Shown here: in pieces, positions 42,114 to 53,183 of the stretch
Numbering within the stretch: position 1 is the first letter of the stretch
Layout: every line of letters starts with the position of its first letter
Assembly (NCBI RefSeq): GCF_000702705.1
Contig: NZ_JNJG01000008.1
Coordinates: 1-64,000 of the forward strand
Direction of reading: 5' to 3'
Length of the DNA: 64,000 nt
Source of the DNA: Mycoplasma simbae ATCC 49888
GTDB taxonomy: Bacteria; Bacillota_I; Bacilli_A; Mycoplasmatales; Metamycoplasmataceae
Program-made: the position numbers and the translations under genes
Notes under the pieces: model-generated
Seen by the model: the letters and a program-made list of their open reading frames with translations, nothing else
What the model was told of the DNA's origin: nothing
The model's database searches: none

Positions 42114-43427
42114 ATGAAAAAATCTCTAAAACTTACATTAGCTCTTGGTTCAGCAAGTGCATTTACTGCTTTACCATTAATAGCTTCTGCATGTGGTCAC
42201 ACAAAAGAAAAAATCGACTTTGGCAAATATTTCGACGCTACAGTCGCAGATTCAATTAAGGCTTCTAAACAAGCAAAAGATGTTGTAGCTACAGATGTAA
42301 CATTAACTCTTAAAGAAGGTAAAAAATACAAATTATCAGTTCAAAAAATTGAAGTAAGTAAAAATGACGCTACAGCAATTAACGTTGGCGTTAAAGTAAA
42401 ATTTGGTGAAGGCAAAGACGATTGTACAATCATTACTAAAGAAATTAAAGGATTTAAAGCAACTTCAGATAAGGACTATGCTTCACTTATAACATTATCA
42501 ATTACAGATGAACTTAAAAAATCAAAACAAGCAAGCGAAGTTCAAACAACAGATATTACCCCATCAACTACAGAAGCTGGCTTAAAAACAGCTGTAAAAT
42601 CGGTTGCGGTTAAAGAAAATGAACCAACAACATTAGTTGTTACTCTAACAGTTACAGAAGGTGACAAATCAATGGATGTAACTAAAGAAATCACTGGTTT
42701 CTTAGCATTGGCGTCTCTATCTAACTTTAGTGCATTTACAAATGGCCAAAAAGTTACTGTTGAGGGTCAAATTATTTCAACAATTAAAGATTCTACCGGC
42801 CAAGCTGCTGATACATATGTAATTAGTACTCCTGACGGATTTGCCGCATACTTTATCCAATTAGAAGGTGACAACTTTAAATCACTTGAATCTGATAAAC
42901 TTGTTAACGCAAGAAATAAAGTTAGATTAACTGTAACTGTTGTTAATACACCAGAAGATGGAAGAGGGTTAAAATTCATAAAAGGCGATTTTATAAAATT
43001 CTATGATGGCGAACAACCTGAAGTACCTGTTGAAACACTTTCAAGTGTTAATGTTGAAGATGCAAAACTTTATAGACTTGTAAACTTATCAAATCTAAAA
43101 TTTGTATCTAAAGACGAGCAAGGATTAACAGGCGTGTTTAAATTAGGTGAAGATCAAATAACCATCACTAACTTGCCACAAAATGAATTTGTAACTGAAG
43201 GCAAAACATATAGTTTTGAACACATTTACTTACATGGTAAAGATCAAGATAAACTATTCTTCATATTTATTGGTGGAAGTGCAACTGATTCAGTAGCTTC
43301 TCAACCCCAACCCGAAGCTCCTGCCACACCTTCACAACCAGGAAGCGAAGCACAACCAGGTTCATCAGCAAGTGGTTCAACAACTACTGAAGGTCAACCA
43401 TCTGCAACTCCAGCCGCAGCAGCTTAG
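42114..43427 (+). CDS. Surface lipoprotein with Lipoprotein_17-like repeats
   Basis: A 437-residue secreted lipoprotein. The signal peptide (KKSLKLTLALGSASAFTALP) ends in a lipobox, and lipidation is predicted at Cys27 (ASAC). Residues about 33-200 hold two similar domains, each with a pattern KKSKQASEVQTTDITPS/EITGF, resembling Lipoprotein_17 repeats. Residues about 200-390 look like an OB-fold nucleic-acid-like domain (KVTVEGQIISTIKDSTG). The C-terminal 45 residues are Pro/Ser/Ala/Glu-rich and unstructured. It is probably surface exposed; adhesion or immune roles are guesses. Confidence 0.85.
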   Translation: MKKSLKLTLALGSASAFTALPLIASACGHTKEKIDFGKYFDATVADSIKASKQAKDVVATDVTLTLKEGKKYKLSVQKIEVSKNDATAINVGVKVKFGEGKDDCTIITKEIKGFKATSDKDYASLITLSITDELKKSKQASEVQTTDITPSTTEAGLKTAVKSVAVKENEPTTLVVTLTVTEGDKSMDVTKEITGFLALASLSNFSAFTNGQKVTVEGQIISTIKDSTGQAADTYVISTPDGFAAYFIQLEGDNFKSLESDKLVNARNKVRLTVTVVNTPEDGRGLKFIKGDFIKFYDGEQPEVPVETLSSVNVEDAKLYRLVNLSNLKFVSKDEQGLTGVFKLGEDQITITNLPQNEFVTEGKTYSFEHIYLHGKDQDKLFFIFIGGSATDSVASQPQPEAPATPSQPGSEAQPGSSASGSTTTEGQPSATPAAAA

Positions 43428-43445
43428 TAAAAAGTAAATACCATC

Positions 43446-43472
43446 AATTCAGGCACATGCCTGAATTTTTTG
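43446..43472 (+). terminator. Terminator of the lipoprotein gene
   Basis: Ten-base arms AATTCAGGCA/TGCCTGAATT with two bases between, followed by TTTTT. Confidence 0.8.
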
Positions 43473-43549
43473 TATTAATTTTCAAGTCATTATTGATATT
43501 AATATAAAATAATAAATACTGATTTAGAAAATGTTTATAGGAGTAAGTT

Positions 43550-46500
43550 ATGTTTAGTGATAATGAAAAAAGATACAAATCCATTCTTAATAATCTGCTT
43601 GATGTTAGTCCCAATGATAAAGTAATTTTCACCAAGGTAGATAACACCTATTTTTTTGATTTTTATAAATTGTTTGGCGAAGCGCTTTTTAATGAAATTT
43701 ATACAAAAAATGAGTTTAATATTGACATAATTGAAGAAAAATTAAAATTAGTTGCTGAACAAATTAAACTTTCAAATAGCTATGAAAATGCTATTGAAAT
43801 CCTGACTCGTAACAATGTAAAAATTAATGATTATAAGTTGCGTCAACTTAAAAAAGATTTTAAATCAAACGTGAATAAAATTGTAGATGAGTTGATTTTG
43901 CAATATCAAAAACAATCAGTTAAATGAGCTATGTTTTTAAACCGTGCCAAGGAAATTCATGAGCAAACAAATATTTGACCTATTCATATAGGATTTATGT
44001 ATGTGAAAGTAAATATTGATGGCAAATCAATATATGCGCCTTTATTTTTAAAGGAAGCGAATTTAACAATTGAAAATTCTAGACCCAAACTTTCATCAAA
44101 AAGTGAAATCAAACCCAATGAAAAGCTATTATTTTTGCTGAATAATGCAAATTTTGACATCAATACAAACATTAGTATTTCAAATTTAAGTATTAAAAAA
44201 TTATTTGAGCAAATTAAAGAAGAATGAAAGCAAATTTATCCAAATATAGCTAACATAAACGCTGAATTTACTCCACTAAGTCCCGAAAATATAACTAATG
44301 AATCATTAGAATTTTGTCCCGGCATCATTCTAGGTTTATTCCAACCTTCAGGTGGCTATATCCGCAATCGTATGATGGAAATAATTAAAAATGACGAACT
44401 AAACAAAATTATTCCTGTCGAATTTAAAAAGCAAGTCTATACAAGTAGAATTGAAGACTTTATTTTAGATCCTAAAAAAAGCCTTTTCAAAATTACACCA
44501 ACAAACTTTAGCCAAGATAAAGCAATTGCGTCTTCATTGCTGCAAAATACTGTGATTTGAGGTCCACCAGGAACTGGAAAATCGCAAACAATCGTTAATT
44601 TACTGGCAAATATTTTAATTTATGGCAAAACTGCCTTAGTTTGTTCGCAAAAAAAAGCCGCATTAGAAGTGATTAGAAATAGAATGGGTGAGCTAAAACA
44701 ATTTTGTTTGTTTATGCTAAATGTTGCTGATGTAAGTAAAAAAACATTTTATAAACCTTTACGTGAATACATTGATTACTTAGAACATTTTAACAAACCT
44801 AATAAACTTAAAGCCTTAAGGATTTTAAGCACACAAGAGCTTAAATACATTAATAATATTGCGCAATTAGCTAATGAAGTAAATTTCAAATCTATTGCAA
44901 AAGTATTGCCATTAATCAATAAATTCTTGCCGTTTTTAAACCAAAATAACTGAGAAGTATTGCTAAGTCTACCTGAGTTTTTAAGCTATCCAGCCGAGCT
45001 AAATTTTGAAACACTAAAACAGCTACAAAAATGAATGCTACATAAAAATAAACTGAGCTGAAAATTGTTTTCTCGTAAGCGCAAAGCAGTGCTAAAGTAT
45101 GCAAAAATAATCTTTGAGAATTTTGGAACTAATGGAATAAATCTATCTGAGCTTAAAGGCATCACTAAAGATCTAGAATTTAGCGATTACCAGGCCATTT
45201 TGCACTTAATTTCAATACTTCCACCCGAAAACAAAGACAATATTAGTGATCAAAATGAAATCAGAAAATTTGTTGCCAAATTGATTGTTGATCGCTACGA
45301 TAAATTAAGTGAGCAAGAAAAAGCCGACTATGGTGAATTTGCACTAACTATAAGAATTGGTAAAACTGAGCCATATAAATTCATTAATAAATATGCTCAT
45401 ATTATCAAAAAACTTTTCCCAGTTATTATCGCTACACCAGATGTTGATTTATCAGCTTGAGAAAAAAATGAGTTTGATTACGCTATTTTAGATGAGTCAA
45501 GTCAGATTTTTATTGAAAAAGGTTTACCTGTTTTATATTTAGCTAAAACAAAAGTTTTAGCTGGTGATGATCAACAAATGAAGCCTTCGAATTGATTTGG
45601 AATTAGAGTGAGCGATGACGAGTCAGTGTACGGAATCACAGAATCATTGCTTGATTATGGAATTGGTTTAGGTGTGCATAGCATTTTACTAAATAAAAAT
45701 TACCGTTCACACCAAGCAGCTTTAATGACTTTTAGCTCTAAACATTTCTATAATTCAAAGCTAGATGTAATTGACTCAGCTAACGCTAATTTAAATGAAA
45801 ACGCTATCGAGGTTATCGAAGCTAATGGTCAATGAATTGATAGCCAAAACCTAGTTGAAGAACAAATTGTTCTAGATTTAGTGAACCAAAATTTAAGCAA
45901 TTACAGCAAAATTATTCTTCTTTGCTTTAATGCTAAACAACAAGAATCAATCACTAAACGTATTTTTGAACAAGAGCCTAATCTAGAAAAAGCACTGAGA
46001 AATAATCAGTTATTACTGAGAAATATTGAAAATATTCAAGGTGACGAAGCGGACTTAGTTATTGCAACATTAGGTTATGATTCTAGTGCTAAAATTTACT
46101 CTACATATGTTGGACGCCCGGGCGGTAAAAACGCTTTAAACGTTGCCATTTCACGTGCCAAAGACAAAATGATTGTTGTTAAATCTATTCATTCTCAAGA
46201 TGTGGTTATGACCACAGACAATGATGATGTTTTAACATTCAAAAAATGACTTGAGTTTCTTGAATTGAGTGAACAAGAGCGCAGAGAATTTTTAACAATG
46301 GATATTCAGCGCACACGTGAAATTGAACTAGATGAACCAATTGCCCCTAAATCGGAGCTATTTACTGAAATTAATGATTATTTAACTGAAAAAATCTCAA
46401 ATTTAGGTGGAATAAATCTAATTCAAGATTTTGCCTTAGGAACAATTAATGTTGATTTTATGATCACAAGTCATAATGGCCGTAAATTTGCAATTATGGT

Positions 46501-47254
46501 TGATGATTATGCCTACGCAAACAGTCCATTAAAATATTTAGAATTTAATGACTTGAATAACTTTATCAAATCAAAAAACTACAATCTATATGTATTAGAT
46601 CGCATCAAATGAGAGCAATTTAAATCACAGTTAAACGATTTAATAGTTGAGTTAGAACCAACTGATAATAAGCCATTTGAGCAAACATTAGTCGAAAATA
46701 TAGAACAAAGCAATGTTCACACAAATATCATCGAAGATTATGAAGAAGAGCAAAATCAAATTGAAATTGACGAAGATGATAATACTTTAACAGATGAACC
46801 TGTTGAAAACATTGTCTTTTCTGAAGACACTATTGAACTTGCTTCTTCAGTACAAAAAGATAATTTACCAGTTTTACCTATTGATGAAGTTGACGAAAAT
46901 CCAGTTCAACATTTAGACGAAAAGACTGATAATACAGTGTCAAACGTTCCGGCTTTAAATTCAGTTGATCCAAATGTTCCATCATCAAATGATATTGATA
47001 TATCAATTGAAGAAATTGAACCTAAAATGCCACTTCCACTTGCTTTACCAACCCAAAATATTGTTGTTAAGGAAAGCGAAAAAATTATTGTTGAAAAAAC
47101 AAGAGTAATTGAGGTTCAAGCGCCAGTGCAACAATTAGATAATTCAACAAATAACTCAGTCGACACAGCAGAAAATGATGAAATGTCTCTAACCGCCGAA
47201 TTAGATGCAATGAATGCAATATTTGATTCGCAAGCAGATGAATATAAAGACTAG
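43550..47254 (+). CDS. Large SF1 (Upf1-like) helicase/ATPase
   Basis: A 1234-residue AAA/DEAD-type SF1 helicase. Walker A is GPPGTGKSQT at 338-347 and motif II DESSQ at about 648-652. Motif III is GDDQQMKPS (about 672) and motif IV NYRSHQ (about 717). NIQGDEADLVIATLGY is motif V and LNVAISRAKDKM motif VI (about 863-875). Helical N-terminal domains precede it, and the last 200 or so residues are acidic and probably disordered. Many UGA codons split the frame, but all parts agree in phase. It may act in DNA repair or RNA metabolism; its partner is unknown. Confidence 0.88.
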
Positions 47255-47276
47255 AAAAAGCCCGCGCGGGCTTTTT
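47255..47276. terminator. Bidirectional terminator between the helicase and pgi
   Basis: Arms AAAAAGCCC/GGGCTTTTT around a four-base loop lie directly after both stop codons, which face each other. Confidence 0.85.
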
Positions 47277-48564
47277 ATATTTTAGATAATGTTTTAACCA
47301 TATTGGCTTTATAAACACCAACGGCTGGTTGATTAAAAGGATTAACGCCTAGCAAGTACGCTGACATAGTCAACGAAATCATGAAGAACATGAATAAGTA
47401 TCCTAAATTGTACTCATCCATTTTGTCGAATTCAACAACAATGTTTGGTATTTTTGAGCTTTGTGAGTGTGCTTGCAAGCTGGCTTCAAAAATTGCTCAA
47501 TTGACCTTATGTAAATCTTTGCCGTCTAAATATGCAATTTTGTCAATATTTTCTTCATCTTTAGTTAATATGTAATTATGCATTGGATTTTTGACAAATA
47601 AACTAGTTTCAAAGAGTATTTTACTTCCATCTTGAATGAATTGCCCTAATGAATGTAAATCGGTAGAAAACTGAGATGAAGCTGGAAACAGTCCGCGACC
47701 ATTCTTGCCTTCGCTTTCAGCGAATAATTGTTTTCATCACTCTTGGAAAAATCTTAATTTTGGCTCATAACTCACAAGTAACTCAATATTGTAATTGTTT
47801 TTGTACATTAAATAACGTGAAACTGCATATTTATAAGCATCATTTGCAGCTAATTGATCTGATGAATTATCATTCAATGCTTGTTGGGCGCCTAACAATA
47901 ATTGTTGAGTGTTTAAACCCGCACACATGAACGGGAATAAACCAACTGGTGACATCACGCTAAAACGCCCACCGACATCATCAGGAATGATTAATTTTTC
48001 ATAACCTTTTTGATTAGCTAAATCAAACAACACGCCGTTGTTGGCATCAGTGGTCACCACCACCAAATCTTTAGCCCTCATTGCACCAACTTTAGTTTCT
48101 AGCAATTTTCTAAATTCTCTAAAGGCAATAGCAGTTTCTAAGGTTTTACCGCTTTTGCTGATCACATTGATTGCAAAACGCTTGTTTTCAACATAACTTA
48201 ATTGAGCAGCTAAACTCTCTGAACTCACATTATTTCCGCTAAAAATTAATTCAATTTTAGGCTTATCAATCGAAGGAAATCCATACATGAACTCATATCC
48301 AGCAGCTGCCCCTAAATAAGATCCACCTACGCCAATAACAACTACTGTTTCTATGTTCATATTTTTTCATTTTGTACTCAAAAATTCCATTTTTTTGTAC
48401 TCTTCATTATTCAATTTAAATGGCAGTTCTAGTCAACCCAATCAATCCTTTTCACTAACTTCTTTGTTTTTGATAGCTGAATGAATTTTACTTACGCGAT
48501 CTTGGTATTTGCTTAACTGATCAATATTGACTGCGTGGTTTAATCTTAATTTTATCGGTTTCAT
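47275..48564 (-). CDS. pgi: Glucose-6-phosphate isomerase
   Basis: Interconverts glucose-6-phosphate and fructose-6-phosphate at the entry to glycolysis. The 429 residues show VVIGVGGSYLGAAAGYEF, ISKSGKTLETAIAF, DDVGGRFSVMSPVGL, the NGRGLFPASSQFSTDLHSL stretch and NPMHNYILTKD. These are the expected active-site regions. Trp is often UGA. The start at 48564 has AAGGAGTTAT upstream, in a site that overlaps the stop of the upstream Pgi-like gene. Confidence 0.95.
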
Positions 48565-48572
48565 ATAACTCC

Positions 48573-49814
48573 TTAGTTTTTAAATGGATTGAGTTGTTTA
48601 ATATAACATTCAAATATATTTGATCAGTACAAAAAGCAAATTAAAGCTCCCAAAACAGCTTCGTTGTTGCTATCTAAAGTAATTCTGATTAAAGGTACGT
48701 TGGCAACACTCGAAAGAGTGGTTACTATTCCTTCATTATTAATTAAAGTAAACTCGCTTAAACGGTTTTGCTTGTATTTTTCAACCCCATCGTTAATATT
48801 TAATTCTGGGGTAATTCTGTAGTCGTGGCGCAATTTATTGACCTCAAAAAATGATGCGTAATATGTATTACTCATACCAATTGTATAAGGCGCATAAGTA
48901 TAGATTTCTTGCGGGAATATAGTAAATGAACTTCATTTTTGTTGTGGAAAATAATGTTCATTTTTAAAGCGAGAATGCAATGCTAAAATTCCTTTTAGTA
49001 AATCATCAGACCCAATTTGCAGTGCTGAATTTTTATCTTGCGAAAGCATTGAACAAATATAACCATATTGAAAAGCTAAATTATCCTTAATTCTATCGGA
49101 AGCAAAATCAATACTTGCGGATGTATATCCGTCCAAAACCTGACTTATATCTATACCTTTTACAAACAGCAAAAGCAGGTTAATTTCACTGAAAAATGAG
49201 TATTTTTGATGCAAAATATTAGGTATGATTAGTTTGTTTTCTTCATCAATTTCTAGGAATAAAAGTTGCTCTTCGCACGCTTCTTTAGCAACAATGAACA
49301 TTTGGTTTAAGCAACGATAATAGCCTATTTTTTGTTGCACAAAATTTACAAAAATTTTGATAAATTCAATAAAAGACTGAGTATAAAGACTCAATTTTGC
49401 AAAAATATACGCCGTTTTATTTAGATCGATGTGTGAAGCTAAATTTGCTAATTGATCAAATCAAGTGTGGGTTGGATTATCAGAATTTATAAAGAAATAA
49501 TTTATTTTATTGTTTTGTAATAAATCATTTTCCAAAACAAAATGATAGCCAGCTTTAAAATTTTGCTCCACTTCTAAATCAGAAAAAATCACAATATTTT
49601 CAATATTTAAATCACTTAATTGTTGAGCTAATTGAGTAATTTCATGAATATTTTGCGAGCTAAAATTTAATGCTAATTCATGAAAACCAAAATTTTCAAA
49701 GCCTGCAATATTTTTTCAATTTATCCCGTTGACAATGTCAACTCCCTTTTTAATCAAATTTTCATTATTAAAATCTGGATAATAATTATATGCTTGTAAT
49801 TTTATTTTGGGCAT
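48573..49814 (-). CDS. Divergent, probably inactive Pgi paralogue
   Basis: A 413-residue protein directly upstream of pgi in the same operon. Hand alignment with pgi shows the same order of elements: NIETVVV matches NIENIVI, and GYEFMYG matches GYHFVLE. LIIPDDVGGRFSVMSP matches LIIPNILHQKYSFFSE, and the C terminus VEFDKMDEYNLG... ends at NPF in both. The active-site motifs GVGGSYLG, SKSGKT, SVMSPVG, DLHSLGQ and NPMHN are all replaced. The protein stops about 20 residues short of pgi. So it looks like a duplicated Pgi that lost catalysis. UGA Trp codons break the frame. Confidence 0.75.
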
Positions 49815-50164
49815 TATTGGCTCCGATTTTTACTTCAGCATTCAATTTCATTTTGCACAGACTTAAATAAAGTTTTAAAACCATGTTTGGTTTCTTTTAA
49901 TTCTTCGCTAAAAGGTGAGCGAGCATAGTAGCTGTGATTAACTTTAAAGTTTCCTACACCAGTTTTATTATTGTGATCAATTTCTTCAACGTAAAAATTA
50001 ATTTTGTCTTTAAGTTTAAATTCGGCGTATAAATTTTTTCAAGCTCAATCAGTAACCAATTTTTTAGGAATATCAAATATATATTTTTTATTAGTGATTA
50101 CTGTTAAGCCATCGTTACAAATGTGAATTATTTTGCCAAATAAGATATCGCCTTTTTTATTCAT
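49814..50164 (-). CDS. Small S1-like OB-fold protein
   Basis: A 116-residue protein whose first 40 residues read KKGDILFGKIIHICNDGLTV, resembling an S1/CvfD-type OB-fold RNA-binding domain (compare YugI of Bacillus, which lies near pgi). Its Trp codons are all UGA. The stop overlaps the start of the Pgi-like gene as TAATG, so the three genes (S1-like, Pgi-like, pgi) form one operon. No classical FGG-type S1 motif is left, so the assignment rests on pattern only. Confidence 0.55.
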
Positions 50165-50264
50165 AGTTTAAATTATAAAGCATTTTATTAGATTTAATTG
50201 AATATCGATTTTGAGCAGTGAGCTAAAAAATATCGTGGAAATAGTGTCAATGTTTAACTCAAAA

Positions 50265-50282
50265 ATACTGAGTTTATAGGGC
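50265..50282 (+). repeat. Recurrent intergenic motif, copy 4
   Basis: ATACTGAGTTTATAGGGC, 107 bases before the cysteine-rich gene and near the divergent pgi operon promoter. It shares TGAGTTTATAGG with copy 3. Confidence 0.45.
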
Positions 50283-50386
50283 AAAAAATTGTATACAACT
50301 AAGGGAGCCAAAAATTAAGTTTTATATTATAATTTAAATATTAAATTTTATTCAATAACATACTTAAGTTAAGTAAAAGGACATAT

Positions 50387-51802
50387 ATGAAAAAAGAAAT
50401 TACATTGCCATTAAGAACTAGCTATTACATTTCTCTAAGCCAACAAGAAATTTTTGATTCATTTGCACTATATGTGCAAAAATTAAAAACAATCAATTCA
50501 GCTCTACAACACCAACAAGTTAGCCAAATCGACTACTTTAGAATTAAACATAACTACAACCTTGTAGAAGATTTAATCGACGATTTATTAACAATTAAAA
50601 GCTATAGATTTACTGAACAAACTAGCGCACTTTTTGCAGAGTTTAAAGATATCTTCAAAAATATTTTGTCGTTGCTTTGCATTGACTATACAACACAAGA
50701 TTCTGCAACAACTCAAGCATCTTACAAATCTGAAAATGAACAATACAAATCAATAGCTTATGAAACATCTTATGTGGTTTTAGGCGACCAATTCATCATC
50801 TTTGAACCAGTACACGACTACAAATATGTAATTTTGACTAACATTGTACAAACGGAAGAAACTAAAGAGGATGTTCAACAAGACTTACTGAAAAAAGAAC
50901 AAGTTTGTGAATCTTCATGTAAATCAGAATGTGCTTTGGAACAAAAAGAAGCTGATGTTGAATTTGCAATCGATAAATCTTCATATGTTGGAGCATGCGA
51001 AGGTTCATGCCAAAAAACTGATTTTGCTCACTGCGAAATTAAAGCCTGCGTTGATGAGACTGTAAATAAATCTGAAGAACAATCATGTGGCTCAAAATGT
51101 GCACAGGAAAAAGAATGTGCTAAAGACACTGAAGCAAGTGAATGAACATATGAGAAAAAAGGATACATTTCTGCCTGTGATTTAGATTGTGGTAAAACTA
51201 ACATCTCTCATGCTAATGTTTCATCTTGCTCACAATCATGTTCAAAAGATGAATGCGAATTAGCAGAAGAAAAAACAACTTGTGAGTCAAAAGACTCTCA
51301 ACAATGTTGCAAAGAACAATCATGCGTAGTTTATGCATGTGTGAACGATTGCGAAAATACTTGCCAAGGATTTAAAGTTTCTGCCTGTGAACAATCACAC
51401 GAGAGCGAACAAAAATGTTCACAAGAATGTTCAGATTGCAAATGTGGCGACAACTGCAATTGTGCAACTCAAAATGATTCATGCAAATGTGATGAACAAG
51501 TTCAAGACGAAGTTTTAGTTTCAGAAGAAGTTGTAAAAGCCACTGAACCTGCAGTTGTTGAACAAACAATAGATGAAGCTTCTCAAATCAGTATTAACGA
51601 CTTTGAAATTACTGAATATCCTGTTGAAACATACGAGGTTGAAGGGGATCAACAAGTATATTTAGGTTCTTATGTCTCAACTGAAAAATCAAGATGAAAC
51701 TGATTATGAATTACAATCGCTGTTATTATGTTGATAGTATTAGTAATCGTTGTTGGTTTAAGAACATTTGAAATCTTGACAAATACATCACTATTCCAAT
51801 AA
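50387..51802 (+). CDS. Cysteine-rich tail-anchored protein of unknown function
   Basis: A 471-residue protein I cannot assign. Residues 1 to about 160 are a helical N-terminal domain without signal peptide (ISLSQQEIFDSFALYVQKLK). Residues 174-368 contain 31 cysteines. Repeats of the form YVGACEGSC, YISACDLDC, VYACVNDC and KVSACEQS recur, with pairs such as CxxxC, CxC and one CC. A Glu/Thr/Val-rich linker follows, then one transmembrane helix near 437-457 and a short tail. The arrangement fits a tail-anchored protein facing the cytoplasm; metal binding is a guess. It ends 21 bases before glyS and may be co-transcribed. A ribosome binding site (AAAAGGACA) precedes ATG 50387. Confidence 0.85.
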
Positions 51803-51823
51803 TTAAATAAACTAGGGGGCATT

Positions 51824-53182
51824 ATGCTAAATAAAGACAAAAACGTTACCACTCTTATTAATCACCTAAAATCTTCTGGTTTTGTTTTTCAAGGAAGTGA
51901 AATTTATGGTGGTTTGGCAAATACTTGAGATTACGGCCCACTAGGAGCAACTCTTAAAGACAATATTGAAGCTGTTTGAAAACGTTTCTTTATTAAAAGT
52001 GAAAAAAATAACTTTTTACTAGATTCTAAAATTTTAATGAATCCTCAAGTTTGAGTTACATCTGGTCACGTTGTTAATTTTAATGACCCATTAATTGAAA
52101 ACCAGGTGAATGGCAAAAGATATCGTGCTGATAAGTTAATTGAACAAATTGACCCAACTATTGTTGCTGAAACATTGACTTTTGAAGAAATGAAGCAATT
52201 TTTAGAGCAACATTTACACGAATACGAGGGTGCTAAAACTAAATGAAGTGATGTTCGTAAATTCAACTTGATGTTTGAAACTAAACAAGGTGTAACTGAA
52301 GAAACTAAATCAAAAATTTACTTGCGTCCAGAAACTACCCAAGGAATTATGGTGAACTTTAAAAATGTTCAACGTGCAATGCGTGCAAAAATGCCCATGG
52401 GAATAGGGCAAGTTGGTAAAAGTTTTAGAAACGAAGTAACACCTGGAAACTTTATTTTTAGAACACGTGAATTTGAACAAATGGAACTTGAAGTCTTTTG
52501 TCATCCCGCGCAAGCAGATCAACTATTTGACTATTATGTACAAAAATCGGTTGATTTTGTTCGTTTATTAGGCTTAAGTGAGCAAAACACACGTCTTAGA
52601 AAACACGATGAAAAAGAGCTTTCACACTACTCTTCAGCCACAAGTGATATTGAATACTTGTTCCCATTTGGTTGAGGCGAGTTATTAGGGATTGCTAACA
52701 GAACTAATTTTGACTTAAGTGCACACCAAAAGGCAACTGGCGAAAGTTTAGAGTATTTAGATCCAACCACAAATGAAAAATATATTCCTTATGTTATTGA
52801 ACCTTCAATGGGTCTAGATAGATTAATGTTTGCTCTTTTAATTGAAGCTTACGACGAAGAAGTTTTAGAAAATGAAACTAGAGTCGTGCTTAGATTAAGC
52901 AAACAATTGGCTCCTTATAAAGTCGCAGTGCTTCCGCTTGTTAAAAAACTTAATGATAAAGCACAACAAATTTATGAGCAATTATTAGCTCAAGGTATTG
53001 ATGCTGTTTATGATGAAACTGCGTCAATAGGTAAAAGATACCGTAGACAAGACGCAATTGGTACTCCTACATGTATTACAGTTGATTTTGACTCTCTTGA
53101 AGACGAATGCGTTACTTTAAGAGATCGTGATAGTATGGAACAAAAAAGAGTAAAAATTAGCGAAATTTTAAACTACATTTAA
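51824..53182 (+). CDS. glyS: Glycyl-tRNA synthetase (single-chain, alpha2 type)
   Basis: Class II synthetase for tRNA-Gly, 452 residues, the single-chain form found in Firmicutes and mollicutes. [19 protein letters not shown] opens the core. [15 protein letters not shown] and FEQMELEVF carry motif 2. [12 protein letters not shown] stretch forms motif 3, and a C-terminal anticodon-binding domain follows. The AGGGGG site precedes ATG 51824. dnaG follows after one base. Confidence 0.95.
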
Positions 53183-53183
53183 T

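Noticed and set aside
43550-47254. Helicase considered a pseudogene because of many stops
   Set aside because: All interruptions are UGA in one phase with Trp-compatible positions, so the gene is intact under genetic code 4.
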